A stretch of DNA of 64,000 nt from Roseimicrobium sp. ORNL1. Lineage in GTDB: Bacteria; Verrucomicrobiota; Verrucomicrobiia; Verrucomicrobiales; Verrucomicrobiaceae. Shown in pieces: positions 23,189 through 30,944 of this stretch. Location: contig NZ_CP049143.1 of the NCBI RefSeq assembly GCF_011044495.1, forward strand, positions 744,001 through 808,000. The letters are read 5' to 3'. The notes below the pieces were generated by a model. The model had not been told where the DNA came from, did no database searches, and was given only the letters and a program-made list of their open reading frames with translations. The position numbers were made by a program, and so were the translations under genes. Position 1 is the stretch's first letter, and the number at the start of each line of letters is the position of its first letter.

Positions 23189-25096
23189 ATGGCTTTGCCC
23201 ATGCTGAATCGCTGTCTCAAAACCATCCTTCTTGGGGTTGCCCTCGCTGTCTCGGGGCTGGCTTCTTCCCCTGCTGCCGAAATCGCCCCCTACACCATGC
23301 GTGGGGGATTGCCGAACTTCTGGAGGAAGGTGGTGGAGAAGGGGCCGGAGCCGGTGCGCATCAGTTACTTTGGTGGGTCCATCACGGCAGGTGCGGGCGC
23401 CAGCAAGCCGCAGTTTTGCTATCGCGAACTCCTCACCGAATGGCTGAAGAAGGAAAATCCCGGCGTGCCCTTCCAGCCTTACAATGCGGCGATTGGTGGC
23501 ACGGGTTCGTGGCTCGGCGCGTTCCGTTGCTGGAATGACGTGGGCTACCAGCGCCCGGACCTCGTGATCGTGGAGTTCGCGGTGAATGATGGCGGCGTGC
23601 CGGAGGAGCAAGCCATCGCCAGCATGGAGGGCATCGTGCGCCAGCTCCGCACGAAGACCCCATCGAAGCCGGACATCCTCTTTGTGTACACGATGGTGAA
23701 GGACCATCTGGAGAGCTTCAAGGCGGGTAAGCTGCCGCCCACCATGCAGTATCATGAGAAGGTGGCAGAGCACTACGGTATCCCCAGCGTGGTGATGGCG
23801 AAGCATGCCGCGGAGCAAATCCTCGGCGGGAAGATGACCATGGAGGAATTCGCGAAGGACAACGTGCACCCCACGGATGCCGGCTATGCCTTGTACCTCG
23901 AAGCGTTGAAGCCCTTCTTCGCGGCGGTGAAGAGCGCGCCAGTAGCCAAGGAAGAGGTGAAAGCTTCGGTGCCTGCGCCCCTGTCTCCGAAGGCCATGGA
24001 GAATGCGCGCCTCGTACCCTACGATTGGGCGCAGATGGATGACGGTTGGCTCGGCTGGCAGCTCAGCACCGTGGGCAACCTTCCTCACGTGGCGGTGAGC
24101 GACAAGGCCGGCGCCACCATCACGCTGAAGTTCAAAGGTTCGCAAATCGGCATCTACGACATCATTGGTCCCGACACGGGCAACCTGGAATACACCCTCG
24201 ACGGTAGCGAGTGGACGCTGAAGGAGAACTTCGACAAGTACTGCCTCAAATTTGCCCGCGCCGCCTCCACGGTCATTGCCCGCGATCTCGACCCGAAGGT
24301 GGAACACGAGCTGAAGCTCCGTATCGCCGCTGAGCCGCCGAAGGACAGCAAGGGGCGCTTCACACGCCTCGGCTGGTTCCTCGTGGATGGCGAGGTGAAG
24401 GACCCCATGGCCAGCATGGACCCGCTGGCGCGCATTGATTCCATCTACGCTGGCATGAAGCCTGTGACATGGAAGGCACCCGAGACCCGCTGGAAGAATC
24501 TGGAGAAGACCAAGGCCAAGCTGGAGAACGGTCCTGCGCTTACCATGGTGATGCTCGGTGATAGCATCATCGGCGATACCAGCACCTCAAACTTCGAATT
24601 GCTGGTGGGCCGTGACTATCCGAAGTGCGCCGTGAAGAAGGTCATGAGCGTGCGCGGTTCCACGGGCTGCTGGTATTACAAGGATGCGGAACCGCTTGAG
24701 CAGTACGTGCTGCGTCATTCGCCCGACCTCCTCGTGATTGGCGGTATCAGCCAGCGTGGTGACATCGAGGCCATCCGCTCCGTCATCCAGCAGACACGTG
24801 CAAAGTTCCCCAATGTGGAAGTCCTCCTGCTCACGCCGACCTTCGGCGGTCCGCAGTCCGACTACGTGAAGAACTTCACGCCCCAACCGGACAAGAGTAA
24901 ATACTCCTACCGCGCCGACCTTCAGGAACTCGCCGTGCAGGAGAAGTGCGGCTTCTTCGATATGACCGCACCGTGGTATGACTACATGAAGAACAGCGGC
25001 TATGCGCAGGATTCGTTCAAGAGAGATCCCATTCACGCAAATCAGCGTGGCATGCAGATCCTGGGGAGGTTGATGCGGGAGTTTTTGAAGCCGTGA
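23189..25096 (+). CDS. Secreted protein with two SGNH hydrolase domains
   Basis: The ATG at 23189 gives 635 residues with a signal peptide (L-N-R-C-L-K-T-I-L-L-G-V-A-L-A, cleavage near residue 30). Residues ~50-245 form one SGNH domain: F-G-G-S-I-T-A-G-A-G (Ser64), I-G-G-T-G-S, V-N-D-G-G and D-N-V-H-P. Residues ~280-410 form a beta-sandwich linker (A-T-I-T-L-K-F-K-G-S-Q-I-G-I-Y-D, Y-T-L-D-G-S-E-W) like NPCBM or galactose-binding modules. From ~450, M-L-G-D-S-I-I-G-D-T (Ser459) starts a second domain ending D-P-I-H-A-N-Q-R-G. Proteins with one such domain are common; two in one chain could act on two ester positions. The divergent serpin-like gene begins 77 bases away. Confidence 0.8.
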   Translation: MALPMLNRCLKTILLGVALAVSGLASSPAAEIAPYTMRGGLPNFWRKVVEKGPEPVRISYFGGSITAGAGASKPQFCYRELLTEWLKKENPGVPFQPYNAAIGGTGSWLGAFRCWNDVGYQRPDLVIVEFAVNDGGVPEEQAIASMEGIVRQLRTKTPSKPDILFVYTMVKDHLESFKAGKLPPTMQYHEKVAEHYGIPSVVMAKHAAEQILGGKMTMEEFAKDNVHPTDAGYALYLEALKPFFAAVKSAPVAKEEVKASVPAPLSPKAMENARLVPYDWAQMDDGWLGWQLSTVGNLPHVAVSDKAGATITLKFKGSQIGIYDIIGPDTGNLEYTLDGSEWTLKENFDKYCLKFARAASTVIARDLDPKVEHELKLRIAAEPPKDSKGRFTRLGWFLVDGEVKDPMASMDPLARIDSIYAGMKPVTWKAPETRWKNLEKTKAKLENGPALTMVMLGDSIIGDTSTSNFELLVGRDYPKCAVKKVMSVRGSTGCWYYKDAEPLEQYVLRHSPDLLVIGGISQRGDIEAIRSVIQQTRAKFPNVEVLLLTPTFGGPQSDYVKNFTPQPDKSKYSYRADLQELAVQEKCGFFDMTAPWYDYMKNSGYAQDSFKRDPIHANQRGMQILGRLMREFLKP

Positions 25097-25230
25097 GGGG
25101 CCTCACCTATTAGGGTGTATCATTGATCATTCACAAAGGGCGCAGCGCTGAAGGGCATTGCGCCCTGTGTTTTTTTTCAGAGCCGTCTCGGGACAAGATT
25201 AACCCAGAGAATCATGTCGAGACACTTGAG

Positions 25231-25263
25231 GGCACCACCTTGCGCTACGCGCAAGGTGGTGCC
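25231..25263. repeat. Strong hairpin in a gap between convergent genes
   Basis: GGCACCACCTTGCGC and its exact complement form a 15-base stem with a 3-base loop (TAC). No T-run follows. It is about 135 bases after the double-SGNH stop and 65 before the end of the ceramidase gene; the rest of the ~230-base gap has no gene. It may terminate or stabilise transcripts, or be a palindromic repeat. Confidence 0.6.
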
Positions 25264-25326
25264 TGCATGAGACGATTTTGGGACTGTAGTTTTGGCCAAG
25301 TCACGAGACGTTCGTTGTTCCTCGTC

Positions 25327-26778
25327 TCACTTCCCCGCCTTCAACTCCGCCAGCATCTCCATCAGATGCTTCGTCATGATCTCCGAGGCATCCTTCTGCA
25401 CATTGTTCGTGCCCAGCCAAGTTTCATAACCTCCGAGTTCATGCTGCGCTGGTGTCGGCAGATAACCGCCAGCACCATTCGCCAGCTCAATCATGAAGGT
25501 GCGGGGGAAGGGGCTCTTCTTTTTGATCTCCAGCCCAATCTCCACAAACACCTCGAATGGCATCGTCACGATGGACTGGTCGCCGATGCACAGGGCCTGA
25601 AGCAGCACCGGCATGGTCTCCGGGGCTTCGGCGGCACTCAGGGTGCGGTAGGCGTAGTTCTCTGTGCGACCTTCAAGCTTCGCTTTCTCCTCCTTGGTCA
25701 TGGCGACGATTTTCTTTGCTCGCTCCAGCATCTCCGGTGTGGGCTTGCGGCGTTGCAGGATCACTTCACGCTGTACGATGGCGATGCGCGGATTCTCCTG
25801 GCGCTCGGCGCTCTTCGTCGCGCGCCATGAGGCATCGGCGCACTTGGCGGCCACAAGGCGGATCTGCTCAAAGGGTTCACGCGGTGGACGTGTCTGGTCG
25901 AAGTCGATGTTATTGATGTCGCCACTGGTACCGTTGGACATCATGGCGACGAATTCCTCCTCGGGCTTGCTCCCCACACGGGAGGGCATGATGCGGGCAT
26001 ACTCACCAAAGTAGTCGGCGGAGACCGTGCCTTCCTTCATGCCGCCCACGTAGTGCAGTGAGTAGTTGGCGAGGAATGCCAGCGGGCGTCTCTTGCGCGT
26101 GCGCACATCCAGCACCGCCACTTCCGGGTCCGTGGGACCGGCGGGTTTCAAGATGTCAGCGCGGCCCGCGTTCGTCTTCACCTTGTCATACTCGCCAAAA
26201 GGATTCACCGGCATGGTGCCTTCCTTCAGGAAATGGCGGCGATTCTTCACTTCATCTGGTACATTGTCCGAGCCGAAGGCAATCGTCGCGGGCTGGAGCT
26301 TTGCCACCGCATCGACAATGGCTTTCACAATGCCGCCTTGAGACTTGTCACGATATGCCGCCTGCGCGCCAATGGCGCTGGTGCTGGAAATGGAAGGCGC
26401 GGTATGCGTGTGCGTGGCCGCAATGAGCATTTCTTCCGGCTTCCATCCCGTGGCCTCTGCGGCGCGTTTCTTCACCTCATCGAGTGTCTCACGACCGATG
26501 CCGAGGTTGTCCACAATCACGATGACCACCTTGCCCTCACCGTTCTTCAATGCGACGGCGCGCGCGTGAAGAGGGTCATTCACTCCCGCCGAGGAGCGCG
26601 GCGAGAAGGAACCTCGTAACGAAAGCGGCCATTGGTCCGGCGTGATGTCCACCGCGGCTGCACCGGCTTGCAGTCCGGTGGCCTCCGCCGCTTTCAGCGG
26701 TGCTGCTGCATGGAGCAGGGAGGTGGTGGCGAGGGTAAACGCGGTGCACTTCGAGAGGAGGGAAAAGCGAAGTTTCAT
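25327..26778 (-). CDS. Secreted neutral/alkaline ceramidase-family protein
   Basis: The 483-residue product has a signal peptide (C-T-A-F-T-L-A-T-T-S-L-L-H-A-A-A) and the N-terminal pattern of neutral, non-lysosomal ceramidases: A-A-V-D-I-T-P, a conserved N-D-P-L-H-A-R-A-V-A-L, then A-A-T-H-T-H-T-A-P (zinc-binding His) and N-Y-S-L-H-Y-V-G-G. S-N-G-T-S-G-D-I-N-N is also typical. True neutral ceramidases (about 650 residues) hydrolyse ceramide amides using zinc and an active-site Ser in S-N-x-G-D-x-S-P-N. Here that site reads S-N-G-T-S-G-D-I, so the substrate of this shorter form is open. Such short members are common in Planctomycetes and Verrucomicrobia beside glycan genes. Confidence 0.8.
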   Translation of the reverse strand: MKLRFSLLSKCTAFTLATTSLLHAAAPLKAAEATGLQAGAAAVDITPDQWPLSLRGSFSPRSSAGVNDPLHARAVALKNGEGKVVIVIVDNLGIGRETLDEVKKRAAEATGWKPEEMLIAATHTHTAPSISSTSAIGAQAAYRDKSQGGIVKAIVDAVAKLQPATIAFGSDNVPDEVKNRRHFLKEGTMPVNPFGEYDKVKTNAGRADILKPAGPTDPEVAVLDVRTRKRRPLAFLANYSLHYVGGMKEGTVSADYFGEYARIMPSRVGSKPEEEFVAMMSNGTSGDINNIDFDQTRPPREPFEQIRLVAAKCADASWRATKSAERQENPRIAIVQREVILQRRKPTPEMLERAKKIVAMTKEEKAKLEGRTENYAYRTLSAAEAPETMPVLLQALCIGDQSIVTMPFEVFVEIGLEIKKKSPFPRTFMIELANGAGGYLPTPAQHELGGYETWLGTNNVQKDASEIMTKHLMEMLAELKAGK

Positions 26779-26890
26779 GAGGAGGAAGATGAGAAACGCG
26801 TGAGTCTCAGAAACGGTGATCGATGGAGAAATCTTCGGTTAGATGACTGTGTGAATGCTTTTCCACGTGTGGATCGCGGATCGATGGGCT

Positions 26891-26984
26891 GCCCCAAAGT
26901 AGTTTCGGCTTCATCCGAAGTGGAAACGTCTCCAGCGTTCGCCACCCCTTCCTGATTCGACTGGAGTCGAAGCTACTTTGGGGC
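26891..26984. repeat. Inverted pair of GCCCCAAAGTAG palindromic units upstream of proC
   Basis: GCCCCAAAGTAG (26891-26902) and CTACTTTGGGGC (26973-26984) are perfect 12-base arms. Each arm is followed, toward the centre, by a further mini-hairpin (TTCGGCTTCATCCGAA on the left and TTCGACTGGAGTCGAA on the right), so the unit is a REP-like half placed in inverted orientation. A shorter third piece (CTACTTTGGG) follows at ~26990. Confidence 0.55.
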
Positions 26985-27047
26985 TTCGCTACTTTGGGAA
27001 ACATCCCCCTTTGCGGCATCGCCCTGCCCGGCTATGCTCGCCCTCGC

Positions 27048-27860
27048 ATGAAACTCGGACTGATTGGTTGCGGTAAGATGGGCGGTGCGCTTCTCAAGGG
27101 CGCGCTGAAGGCCTCGCTCGTGAAAGCGAAAGACATCTCCCTGTATGACAAGGTACCCGCTGCTGTGAAAGCCCTGCAATTCGAAGCTCCCACAGCGAAG
27201 GCAGCCAAAGACCCCAGCGAACTCGTGGCTGCCTCCCAGGTCATCGTGCTTGCCGTGAAACCACAGGACATGCCGGCGCTGCTTCAAGGCCTGGTAAAAG
27301 ATACCAAGCTCAAGCTGGAGAAGTGCCTCTTCCTTTCCATCGCCGCCGGCATCACGCTGAAGCAGCTTGAGTCCTGGCTCGGTGGTCAGGCTCGTGTGAT
27401 TCGCTCTATGCCGAATACACCCGCGCTGGTGCTTTCCGGAGCCGCTGCGTTTGCCCGTGGCCAGCATGCCACGGAGGAAGATGCCGCACTCGCCGCCAAG
27501 GTGCTTGGTGCCGTGGGTGTCGCCCAGGAAGTGCCGGAGAAGCTGCTGGATGCCGTGACCGGCTTGAGCGGCAGCGGTCCCGCGTATGTGTATACCGTCA
27601 TTGAAGCCTTGGCAGACGGCGGCGTGCTGATGGGCCTGCCCCGTGCCACCGCTCTCCAACTTGCCGCACAAACTGTGGCTGGTGCTGCACAGATGGTGCT
27701 GGAGACGGGCAAGCATCCCGGTGTGCTGCGGGATGAAGTCACCAGTCCGGGTGGTACTACCATCGCGGGCCTTGAGCAGCTTGAGGCGAATGGATTGCGG
27801 AATGCGCTGATTCAAGCCGTGCGGAAGGCGACGGAGCGGAGCAAGGAGTTGGCGGGGTAG
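27048..27860 (+). CDS. proC: Pyrroline-5-carboxylate reductase
   Basis: The ATG at 27048 gives 270 residues, a normal ProC length, with the NADPH-binding start K-L-G-L-I-G-C-G-K-M-G-G-A-L. Family hallmarks are present: V-I-L-A-V-K-P-Q, S-I-A-A-G-I-T-L, R-S-M-P-N-T-P-A and, near the end, D-A-V-T-G-L-S-G-S-G-P-A-Y and D-E-V-T-S-P-G-G-T-T-I-A-G-L. It catalyses the last step of proline synthesis. It stands alone among secreted-protein genes, flanked on both sides by palindromic repeats. An open frame runs upstream to 26994 but adds only repeat sequence. Confidence 0.95.
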   Translation: MKLGLIGCGKMGGALLKGALKASLVKAKDISLYDKVPAAVKALQFEAPTAKAAKDPSELVAASQVIVLAVKPQDMPALLQGLVKDTKLKLEKCLFLSIAAGITLKQLESWLGGQARVIRSMPNTPALVLSGAAAFARGQHATEEDAALAAKVLGAVGVAQEVPEKLLDAVTGLSGSGPAYVYTVIEALADGGVLMGLPRATALQLAAQTVAGAAQMVLETGKHPGVLRDEVTSPGGTTIAGLEQLEANGLRNALIQAVRKATERSKELAG

Positions 27861-27918
27861 GATTCCAATTTGGGGCTGAAGTAGTGGATTGCCGCGTGGT
27901 GTAGCAGCTGATCGTAGC

Positions 27919-27998
27919 CGACTTTCTCCGAAAGTCGCTGCGCGCCGACAGTACCCTATGAGAGTGTTTTCACCCGCTTCGACTTTCGGAGAAAGTCG
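27919..27998. repeat. Inverted pair of CGACTTTC...GAAAGTCG mini-palindromes
   Basis: CGACTTTCTCCGAAAGTCG (27919-27937) and CGACTTTCGGAGAAAGTCG (27980-27998) are each a small hairpin and also complement each other. They lie in the gap between proC and the end of the converging propeller gene. The pattern is a REP doublet. Confidence 0.6.
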
Positions 27999-28022
27999 GC
28001 CACGATGTTGCGGACTACGTTG

Positions 28023-29498
28023 TCACTTCGCCTGAATCGCAAACACGTCCGCATCCTTCATCACGAAGCGCAGCTTCACCGGCTGGCCGACGAGCTTGCT
28101 GATGTCGTTGCCACTCTTCCAGGACACGGTGCGCTCGATCTCATCACCGATCTGTTCCACCGCGTCTTCCAGCGCATAGCCAGGCATTGGCTTGCCTTGC
28201 GCATCTTGAATCTCCACCTGCACGCCGCCAGTGGCGCCGGTTGCGAAGTTCATGGTGAGCTTGCTGCCGGTGAAGGTAATAGATTTGGTGGTGAACTCAC
28301 CGCCGCGATAGGGGGCGTTCACACTCGCGAAGCCATCCGTGCGCAGGGTGTAGCGCAGCAGGTGGGTGCTGGGTTGTGCATAGTGGGCCTGCTTGTAGAG
28401 GCTCATCTCGGCAGGACCGGTGGGTACCACGCCGCAGGCAGTAAGTCCGGCACGCGAAGCCCAATTGCCCAAGTCAGTGCCGGGGCGAATCCACGCTTCC
28501 ATGAAGGTGCGGTCGTAGTTGTTCCCGCCACGTGAGGAGATGAAGACAGCCTCCGCGCAGCCGCCTGAGTATCCCTTCTTCACGCCAAGCGCAGCGGCCT
28601 GTTCATCCGTGAGCACCTTGCGGCTGGGCATGAAGCGCATGGGCGTGCTGATGTAGAGATGCGGCGCGCGGAAGTAGGCATGCGTGTTGTTCGTGTAGAG
28701 ATGCTCCGCGGGTGTATCACCAAAACTCATGCGCTCCGGCTCGGTCCAGTTGATGAAATCCTTGGATGTGGTGCGCGCCACAGTACGGAAGCCCTTCGGC
28801 TGCCACACCTTTTCATCCACCGTACCGCCGGTGAAGACGCGGAAGTAGAGCAGGTAGCACTGTTCCGCCTCCGACCAGAAGGCGACATTCTGCGAGTCGA
28901 AGGCGCCTTTGCGGAACACCGCCTCATCACGCAGTTTCTTCCAGTGGATGCCATCGGGTGATACCCATGCCACGAGTCCCGACTTTGCGGTGCCGGCTAC
29001 GGCCTTGTACTTTTGATCAGGAGCGCAGGCCGGATTGGTATCGAGGAAGGGCGCAAAGTTGTGGGTGAAGGGCGACTCATCGAGGATGATGTTGTTGTCC
29101 TTGCTGCCGCCGGATTCATGGAGACCGAGGTTAGGCTTCGTCCAGGTGATGCCATCCTTGCTCTCGGCCATGCAGGTGACTTCGCCCTTGGTGCCATCCG
29201 CGCCAAGGTCAGGTCGAGCGCGGTAGTACAGGCGATACGTGCCGCCATCCTTGAGCGCCGTGAAGTACCCGCAGAAGGAGCCCTCCCAGGGCGCGTTCAG
29301 CGTCAGCGCGGTCCCGGCCAGCACGGGCTCATGGAGCTTCAACTCACAGCGATCCAGCTTCTCGATAAGGTAATTGTCCACGAACAATTCGAGCCGTGAA
29401 CCAAGGGCGATGGGATCGGCGGCAGGTGCCGGCGAAACCATCGCGAGGCTCAAAGCAACGGCGGGAATAGCAAGAAGCGAGGTGAGCGTGCGTGTCAT
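28023..29498 (-). CDS. Secreted five-bladed beta-propeller (glycoside-hydrolase-like)
   Basis: The 491-residue product starts at the ATG at 29498 with a signal peptide (L-T-S-L-L-A-I-P-A-V-A-L-S-L-A). The body has blade-like W/Y-rich repeats: L-Y-Y-R-A-R-P-D, D-G-I-T-W-T-K-P, S-P-D-G-I-H-W-K-K, S-K-D-F-I-N-W-T-E-P and S-R-G-G-N-N-Y-D-R-T-F. These match the GH32/43/62/68-type five-bladed propeller fold found widely in secreted Planctomycetes and Verrucomicrobia proteins. The opening P-I-A-L-G-S-R-L-E-L-F-V-D-N-Y-L-I-E is characteristic of that group. No proven catalytic residues can be named, so the substrate is unknown. The next gene upstream is on the same strand. Confidence 0.75.
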   Translation of the reverse strand: MTRTLTSLLAIPAVALSLAMVSPAPAADPIALGSRLELFVDNYLIEKLDRCELKLHEPVLAGTALTLNAPWEGSFCGYFTALKDGGTYRLYYRARPDLGADGTKGEVTCMAESKDGITWTKPNLGLHESGGSKDNNIILDESPFTHNFAPFLDTNPACAPDQKYKAVAGTAKSGLVAWVSPDGIHWKKLRDEAVFRKGAFDSQNVAFWSEAEQCYLLYFRVFTGGTVDEKVWQPKGFRTVARTTSKDFINWTEPERMSFGDTPAEHLYTNNTHAYFRAPHLYISTPMRFMPSRKVLTDEQAAALGVKKGYSGGCAEAVFISSRGGNNYDRTFMEAWIRPGTDLGNWASRAGLTACGVVPTGPAEMSLYKQAHYAQPSTHLLRYTLRTDGFASVNAPYRGGEFTTKSITFTGSKLTMNFATGATGGVQVEIQDAQGKPMPGYALEDAVEQIGDEIERTVSWKSGNDISKLVGQPVKLRFVMKDADVFAIQAK

Positions 29499-29590
29499 GG
29501 CTTGAACCACTACGCAAACAACCTGCGGCTGCTTTCCGCCGTTCGACAATCAGCAGTAGCCTGACGCGAACTCGAACTTCGTGCTGCGCA

Positions 29591-30811
29591 CTATTTCGAG
29601 TCGTTCCAGTAGATCTTCACATTCTTCGTGCGACGGCCAGCGGCGATGATGTCCAGCTTCTTGTCGCCATTCAGATCCGCGAGCACGAGGTCTTCACAGG
29701 CCATGGTGTTGTCATCCACCACATAAGGGGTCCACTTCTTGCCGGTGGCGTCATCGGGCATGTAGAGACGAATGCCCACCTTAGCGAGCTTGTTGGCATT
29801 GGCGCGCCAGCCCACGACGATTTGGTCGCGTCCGAGATTGAGCAAGTCACCGCATGCGAGAGCGTGACCGTCCTGCAGGTCATCCGTGATCACGTTGCGC
29901 TCGGGATTGGGATTATTCGGCTTGGTGAGGTCGATAGGATAGGTCGTGAGGTGGGTGCCATGCATAGGCTCGATGCCGGCAACGAAGATAGTCTTCGGAT
30001 CCAGCCTGCCAAGACGCACTTCGCCGAAGCCGGGCAACGGTTCCTTGTACGTGAGGTGTTCCAGGCTGTGCACGGAGGCGACTTTGCCCTTCTCCCAAAG
30101 CGCGGTGGTCAGACCCTCGCGTCCCCCGATGACCAGGGCTTCCTTCTTCCGGTCATCGAGGCGGCGGATCACATCGAAGTTATGGGTGGCGTGCATGTCG
30201 TCGCTGATGACTTCCGTCTTCCACTCGTCCTTCGGGTTCTCCGGCATTTGGTAGGCCAGCACTTTCACGCCCTCGCCTTCGCCGTTCTTGTTGCCGCGGC
30301 CATGCAGGGGTACCACGACGAGGTCATACTTGTTTGGTTCGCGCTTCACCCACTTCATGCGGTGCACCGTGGGCTCGTGATGCAGCTTCACCGGCTCCCA
30401 CTTTTGCGTGCGGTCCGCAGGCGGGATGAGGTAGAAGACCGCGCCGCTGTTCACCGTGTCGCCAGGATTCCACTCCGCGCCCACGGCGATTTCGCACTTG
30501 CCGTCGCCGTTGATGTCACGCGCTGCGATACAGACGTTGTCCTTCGGCGTGAGGTTCTCCGCGATGATGTGTTTCTTCCACGTCGGGTTCTCGTACCAGA
30601 CGATTTGCGTCTTGTCCGCGAGCAGGATGTCCAGCTTGCCGTCCCCCTGCACATCCGCGATGGCCAGGCCGTAACCGATCTCGATCTGGGTATCCACATC
30701 CTGCGCGGTGAAGGCAGGGGATCGGGGGCTGGGCTTCACCTCCTCGGCGACACAGGCTTCGAAGCACAGAGTCAGCGGCAGGAGCAGGCAGAGAAAGGAC
30801 GAGCGGTGCAT
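29591..30811 (-). CDS. Secreted FG-GAP/VCBS-repeat protein
   Basis: The ATG at 30811 gives 406 residues with a signal peptide (S-S-F-L-C-L-L-L-P-L-T-L-C-F-E-A-C, possibly a lipobox-like L-C-F-E-A-C). The longer frame to 31039 overlaps the divergent sulfatase gene and was rejected. The chain is a beta-propeller with calcium-loop repeats: A-D-V-Q-G-D-G-K-L-D-I-L, A-R-D-I-N-G-D-G-K-C-E-I-A-V-G and L-A-D-L-N-G-D-K-K-L-D-I-I-A-A-G. Such proteins are common exported binding or scaffold proteins; a ligand cannot be assigned. The start is 134 bases from the divergent sulfatase start. Confidence 0.75.
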   Translation of the reverse strand: MHRSSFLCLLLPLTLCFEACVAEEVKPSPRSPAFTAQDVDTQIEIGYGLAIADVQGDGKLDILLADKTQIVWYENPTWKKHIIAENLTPKDNVCIAARDINGDGKCEIAVGAEWNPGDTVNSGAVFYLIPPADRTQKWEPVKLHHEPTVHRMKWVKREPNKYDLVVVPLHGRGNKNGEGEGVKVLAYQMPENPKDEWKTEVISDDMHATHNFDVIRRLDDRKKEALVIGGREGLTTALWEKGKVASVHSLEHLTYKEPLPGFGEVRLGRLDPKTIFVAGIEPMHGTHLTTYPIDLTKPNNPNPERNVITDDLQDGHALACGDLLNLGRDQIVVGWRANANKLAKVGIRLYMPDDATGKKWTPYVVDDNTMACEDLVLADLNGDKKLDIIAAGRRTKNVKIYWNDSK

Positions 30812-30944
30812 GGGGAATGATTCTTGTAACAAAACGTCACGGGAGCGGGAACGCCTTTCTTTGGGCGGAAACGAAAAAAATCCGCGACGAAAAAGCCTCC
30901 GACACCCGCAACATGCACGCTCCCAGCGACGTTGCCGCAGGAAC

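Noticed and set aside
29492-30820. Plus-strand open frame over the VCBS-repeat gene
   Set aside because: Antisense to a clear VCBS propeller with a signal peptide and calcium loops; no domain of its own.
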